The notes beneath the pieces are model-generated. The model did not search any database and was not told the DNA's origin. It worked only from the letters and a program-made list of their open reading frames with translations. A stretch of DNA of 64,000 bases from Cercis canadensis (Eukaryota > Streptophyta > Magnoliopsida > Fabales > Fabaceae): assembly GCA_003255065.1 (NCBI GenBank), contig QAOA01005000.1:297442-361441 (forward strand). Direction: 5' to 3'. How positions within the stretch are numbered: the stretch's first letter is position 1; the number at the start of each line of letters is the position of its first letter. Made by a program: the position numbers and the translations under genes. Positions 60,983 through 64,000 of the stretch are shown here, in pieces.

Positions 60983-61886
60983 AGCGGGTGACGATGGGCA
61001 TGAGACTGAGGAAGAGGGGAACACAAGCCTCCATGGATTTCACCTTAATGTTCCATAAATTGTGGCCAATGTAGAAATTCTCTCATCTCTCTCTCTTTTT
61101 CTCTCAAAACTTGCCTCTCTCTCTTTGATGTTTTGCTTCTCTCTCTAATTTGTTTCTCTCTTTAGAAAAATGGGTCTCTCTCTCTCTCTCTCTCTTGGTT
61201 TTACCTCTATTTGAAACTAATGAAGAGAAAAAGGAATGGTACAAATGTGATTTATGTGTTGTATACTATGTATAAACGTGTGAGTGAGTGTTGAGAGATA
61301 TAAAGAAAATAGAAAAGATGGAAGAATCTGTGAGTAAAAGCTAAGTGCAGAGAAATAGACACTCCATGGATGAAATTAAAGGCAAACATAAGGTAAAGAC
61401 AAAGGAATTACCAAAGACCAAAGCTTGCAAAGAGAAAGAGCCTTGCTTTCAGGTCTATCCTCTCTGCACTGCTACTCTCTCCCTTTTTTTGTTGCTTTTT
61501 GTTCTCTTGGCTGCTGCTCTTGCTTTCTCTCTATGTTGTGTGTTTGTTGCTCTTGCTTTCTCTTTATGCTCCCTTTGCACTCACGTCTCCCTCTCTCTTT
61601 TATAACTATTGCATATGTCCATGAACTCATGTCTCTTTACCCTCTATTTCTAACTGTTACACATGTCTATGAACTCACGTCTTTCTCCCCTCTATTTCTA
61701 ACTGCGGCCCATGAACCCACATCTCTCATTATTTCCGCATGTGTTATTTTTTTTTTTTTTACTAGATGAATTATAGTGTCCACATATATATATACCAAAT
61801 TCAAAATGAATGAGTATCATTATTATTACTAATCAAAAAAAATATCCATAACTATAAAAAGAGGGAGAAAGGGTAGTTTTCATTTT
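60983..61886. other. Non-plastid filler, no gene; (TC)n at about 61169-61194
   Basis: Sequence between the gypsy LTR and rps15. Frames at 61345-61605 and 61425-61769 overlap in two phases over CT-rich text and are not credible. Probably nuclear DNA between two plastid fragments. Confidence 0.5.
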
Positions 61887-62022
61887 ATGGTAAAAAATCC
61901 ATTTTATACCGGTTATTTCACAAGAAAAAAAAGAGAGAAGAAAACCGAGGATCGATTGAATTTCAAGTATTGAATTTTACCACTATGATACGAAGACTTA
62001 CTTCACATTTGGAATTGCACAA
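61887..62022 (+). pseudogene. rps15: Plastid rps15 5' half
   Basis: Source: small-subunit ribosomal protein uS15, normally in the small single-copy region. The ATG at 61887 opens MVKNPF, a frameshift follows, and another phase gives [14 protein letters not shown], the conserved uS15 helix. The copy stops about halfway and is joined to the sequence upstream of rpl33, a gene of the large single-copy region. Confidence 0.85.
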
Positions 62023-62071
62023 AAATCAGAAAATAGAAGAGTTAAGTGAATCAAAAATCCAAAGGAGGTTC

Positions 62072-62270
62072 ATGGCGAAGAGTAAAGATATCCGAGTAAC
62101 GATTATTTTGGAATGTACCAGTTGTGTTCGAAATAGTGTTAATAAGGAATCAACAGGTATTTCCAAATATATTACTCAAAAGAATAGACACAATACACCT
62201 AGTCGATTGGAATTGAGAAAATTGTCCCTGTTGTTGCTAACATACGATTCACGAAGAGATAAAGAAATAG
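62072..62270 (+). pseudogene. rpl33: Plastid rpl33 copy
   Basis: Source: large-subunit ribosomal protein bL33. From ATG 62072 it reads [36 protein letters not shown] and [14 protein letters not shown] 2-base deletion then shifts frame and loses the second zinc-ribbon Cys pair (CPYC). The native stop text lies at 62268-62270 out of frame. rps18 follows as in the plastid. Confidence 0.92.
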
Positions 62271-62418
62271 AAAAAATTGATCGCTTTGGTGTCCCCCCTC
62301 TAAGGAACTATAATTATATATAACATATATTTAATAGAAATTATAAATATTTAAATAAAAACAAAATAAATCCCATTTTGTAAGAAATAGTATTTTTGGT
62401 ATAAGGAATAAACAAACC

Positions 62419-62715
62419 ATGGATAAATATATGCGACTCTTTCTTAAATCCAGACGATCTTTTCGTAGGCGTTTGCTCCCGATCCAATCAAGCTATCGAA
62501 TTGATTATAAAAACATGAGTTTAATTAGTCGATTTATTAGTGAACAAGGAAAAATATTATCTAGACAGGTGAATAGATTGAACTTAAAAAGACAACAATT
62601 AATTACGATTGCTATAAAACAAGATCATATTTTATCTTCGTTACCCTTTCTTAATAATGAAAAACAATTTGAAAAAAGCGAGTCGACCACTAGGTTTAGT
62701 TTACTCTTCAATTGA
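62419..62715 (+). pseudogene. rps18: Plastid rps18 copy, frame open
   Basis: Source: small-subunit ribosomal protein bS18. A 98-codon open frame includes [60 protein letters not shown] and [11 protein letters not shown]. The C-terminus (TTRFSLLFN) differs from the usual Arg/Lys-rich tail, which suggests a deletion or frameshift at the end. The frame is otherwise intact, but it sits in nuclear plastid debris without its plastid promoter context, so I do not call it functional. Confidence 0.85.
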
Positions 62716-63315
62716 ATTCAAATTCCAATCTAAACTCAAATGAAATGTGGATTAATGTTTTGTTTGAAAACTATGATAATCCATGTCAAGTTGTAAGAAA
62801 AAAAGAGAATTGGTGAAGAAGAATAAATCTTTTTTTATTCAACGTGATTGCTCATTTTGACGACTTTATCATATGATTCTATTTTCTCATACAAATCTCT
62901 ACCCTACCTTCCCGGAGTTCAGTCTCCGGGGAATTTTTTTTTATTTTATGATCTCGTTGGAAATCATATAAAGACAATTCCTATTTAATATAGCTATTTG
63001 TGCAAGTATTTTACGATTAATAAGCAACCGACTCTTGTACAGATTATACATAAAATTACTATAACTATAGTATACTTTAATTNATTCAAATTCCAATCTA
63101 AACTCAAATGAAATGCGGATTAATGTTTTGTTTGAAAACTATGATAATCCATGTCAAGTTGTAAGAAAAAAGAGAATGAGAATCGGTGAAGAAGAATAAA
63201 TCTTTTTTTATTGAACGTGATTGCTCATTTTGACGACTTTATCATATGATTCTATTTTCTCATACAAATCTCTACCCTACCTTCCTGGAGTTCAGTCTCC
63301 AAGGAATTTTTTATT
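62716..63315 (-). repeat. rps18-rpl20 spacer, doubled around an n
   Basis: 62716-63082 is repeated at 63084-63455 with the n at 63083. The left copy ends in rpl20 3' coding sequence and the right copy leads into the full rpl20 frame. Likely an unmerged overlap. Confidence 0.85.
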
Positions 63316-63675
63316 TTATTTTATGATCTCGTTGGAAATCATATAAGGACAATTCCTATTTAATATAGCTATTTGTGCAAGTATTTTACGATTAATAAGC
63401 AACCGACTCTTGTACAGATTATACATAAAATTACTATAACTATAGTATACTTTAATTTGATTCTCACGAATTATTGCATTTATTCGACTGATCCACAAAC
63501 AACGAAAATCTCTTTTTTTCCTATCTCCATCCCGATGAGCTGAAACCAAAGCTTTTATTTTCTCTTGAGTAATAGTTTGAGTAAGTCTTGAATGAGCCCC
63601 TCGAAAGCTTGATGTAAATAAGCAAATTTTTGTCCTAAGTCTCCGAGCTATATATCCCCGTTTAATTCTGGTCAT
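63316..63675 (-). pseudogene. rpl20: Plastid rpl20 copy, frame open
   Basis: Source: large-subunit ribosomal protein bL20. The 119-codon open frame starts [17 protein letters not shown] and runs through [38 protein letters not shown] and [20 protein letters not shown] to ISNEIIK. Length is native. Several conserved Arg residues are changed. It lies opposite to rps18, as in the plastid. The repeated 3' part (62949-63082) left of the n is probably artefactual. Confidence 0.88.
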
Positions 63676-64000
63676 TGAATAAATGAAACTTTGATGAACA
63701 ACTATTTGATTTCTTTTCTTTCAGTTATTCTTTTCCCTTTCCTAGTCTATTAATAACAAAATGGATTCTTCCAATGTATAAAATAAAAATTCCAATGGCT
63801 TTTGCTACTATAACCTTCCCAACCACAATTCTTTTATTTTTATTTTTAAGCATTTCATCTCAAAATAATAAATTGTATTGATACTAGGTATCAAAAAAAC
63901 ATAGTACATTAAATAATATAAATGGATAAAAAAATAGTGGGTTTCATCGTTGCTATGGTTACTTCTTAAACGACGATGTCCTCTCTATACACCGGAGCCC
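63676..64000 (-). other. Plastid spacer upstream of rpl20
   Basis: AT-rich text toward the expected 5' rps12 exon. No gene is reached before the window ends. Confidence 0.6.

Noticed and set aside
61345..61769. Two overlapping Cys/Leu-rich frames
   Set aside because: They read the same CT-rich repeat in two phases, which is typical of low-complexity sequence.

Overview
The window looks like nuclear DNA of a flowering plant, most likely a eudicot. It is AT-rich, has one intact plant-type transcription factor gene, and is otherwise packed with LTR retrotransposons, MITEs, mitochondrial-type DNA and a long patchwork of degraded plastid DNA. The species cannot be named from the sequence. Fourteen single 'n' characters mark unresolved joins. 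At least nine lie between two near-identical direct copies, so several apparent tandem duplications are probably unmerged contig overlaps.

Layout. 0.7-4.1 kb: a LINE remnant and an LTR-like repeat that hosts a Mutator-type MITE. 4.1-5.8 kb: promoter and intronless gene for an AP2-B3 (RAV-like) protein, the only convincing functional nuclear gene. 7.1-15.9 kb: a tandem duplication with units of about 2.8 kb; the second unit is interrupted by a gag-only Ty1/copia element (10331-13223, minus strand). 16.9-25.1 kb: a segment present twice. The left copy carries a Tourist-like element (17448-18308) that has captured a broken fragment of a HOOKLESS1-like gene, and the right copy shows the empty site. 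Between the copies lie mitochondrial-type DNA, including a decayed mitochondrial-plasmid DNA polymerase, and the 3' end of a Ty3/gypsy element. 28.0-28.7 kb: a second copy of the AP2-B3 promoter region with no gene behind it, cut off by a Ty3/gypsy element (28.7-33.3 kb). 33.6-37.7 kb: a second gypsy-type element on the minus strand, rich in a GCTCGCCCATG motif. 37.9-39.4 kb: a solo LTR and a tandem duplication across its edge. 39.4-43.6 kb: no gene recognised.

43.6-64.0 kb is nuclear plastid DNA (NUPT) in a scrambled order: rpoC2, an rpl2 sliver, rbcL 3' part, psaI, ycf4, cemA, petA, psbJ, rrn23, trnA, trnK, rps16, then rps15, rpl33, rps18 and rpl20. Most genes carry frameshifts or nonsense changes. 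After arrival the block was hit by a TRIM element (inside rpoC2), a solo LTR (between rbcL and psaI) and a Tat-type gypsy LTR (beside rps16). accD, normally between rbcL and psaI, is absent. These plastid copies should be treated as pseudogenes; rps18 and rpl20 still have open frames.

The most interesting points are the Harbinger/Tourist element with a captured HOOKLESS1 fragment and a paralogous empty site, the orphan AP2-B3 promoter, the mitochondrial plasmid polymerase remnant, and the nested insertions that give a relative order of events in the plastid block.
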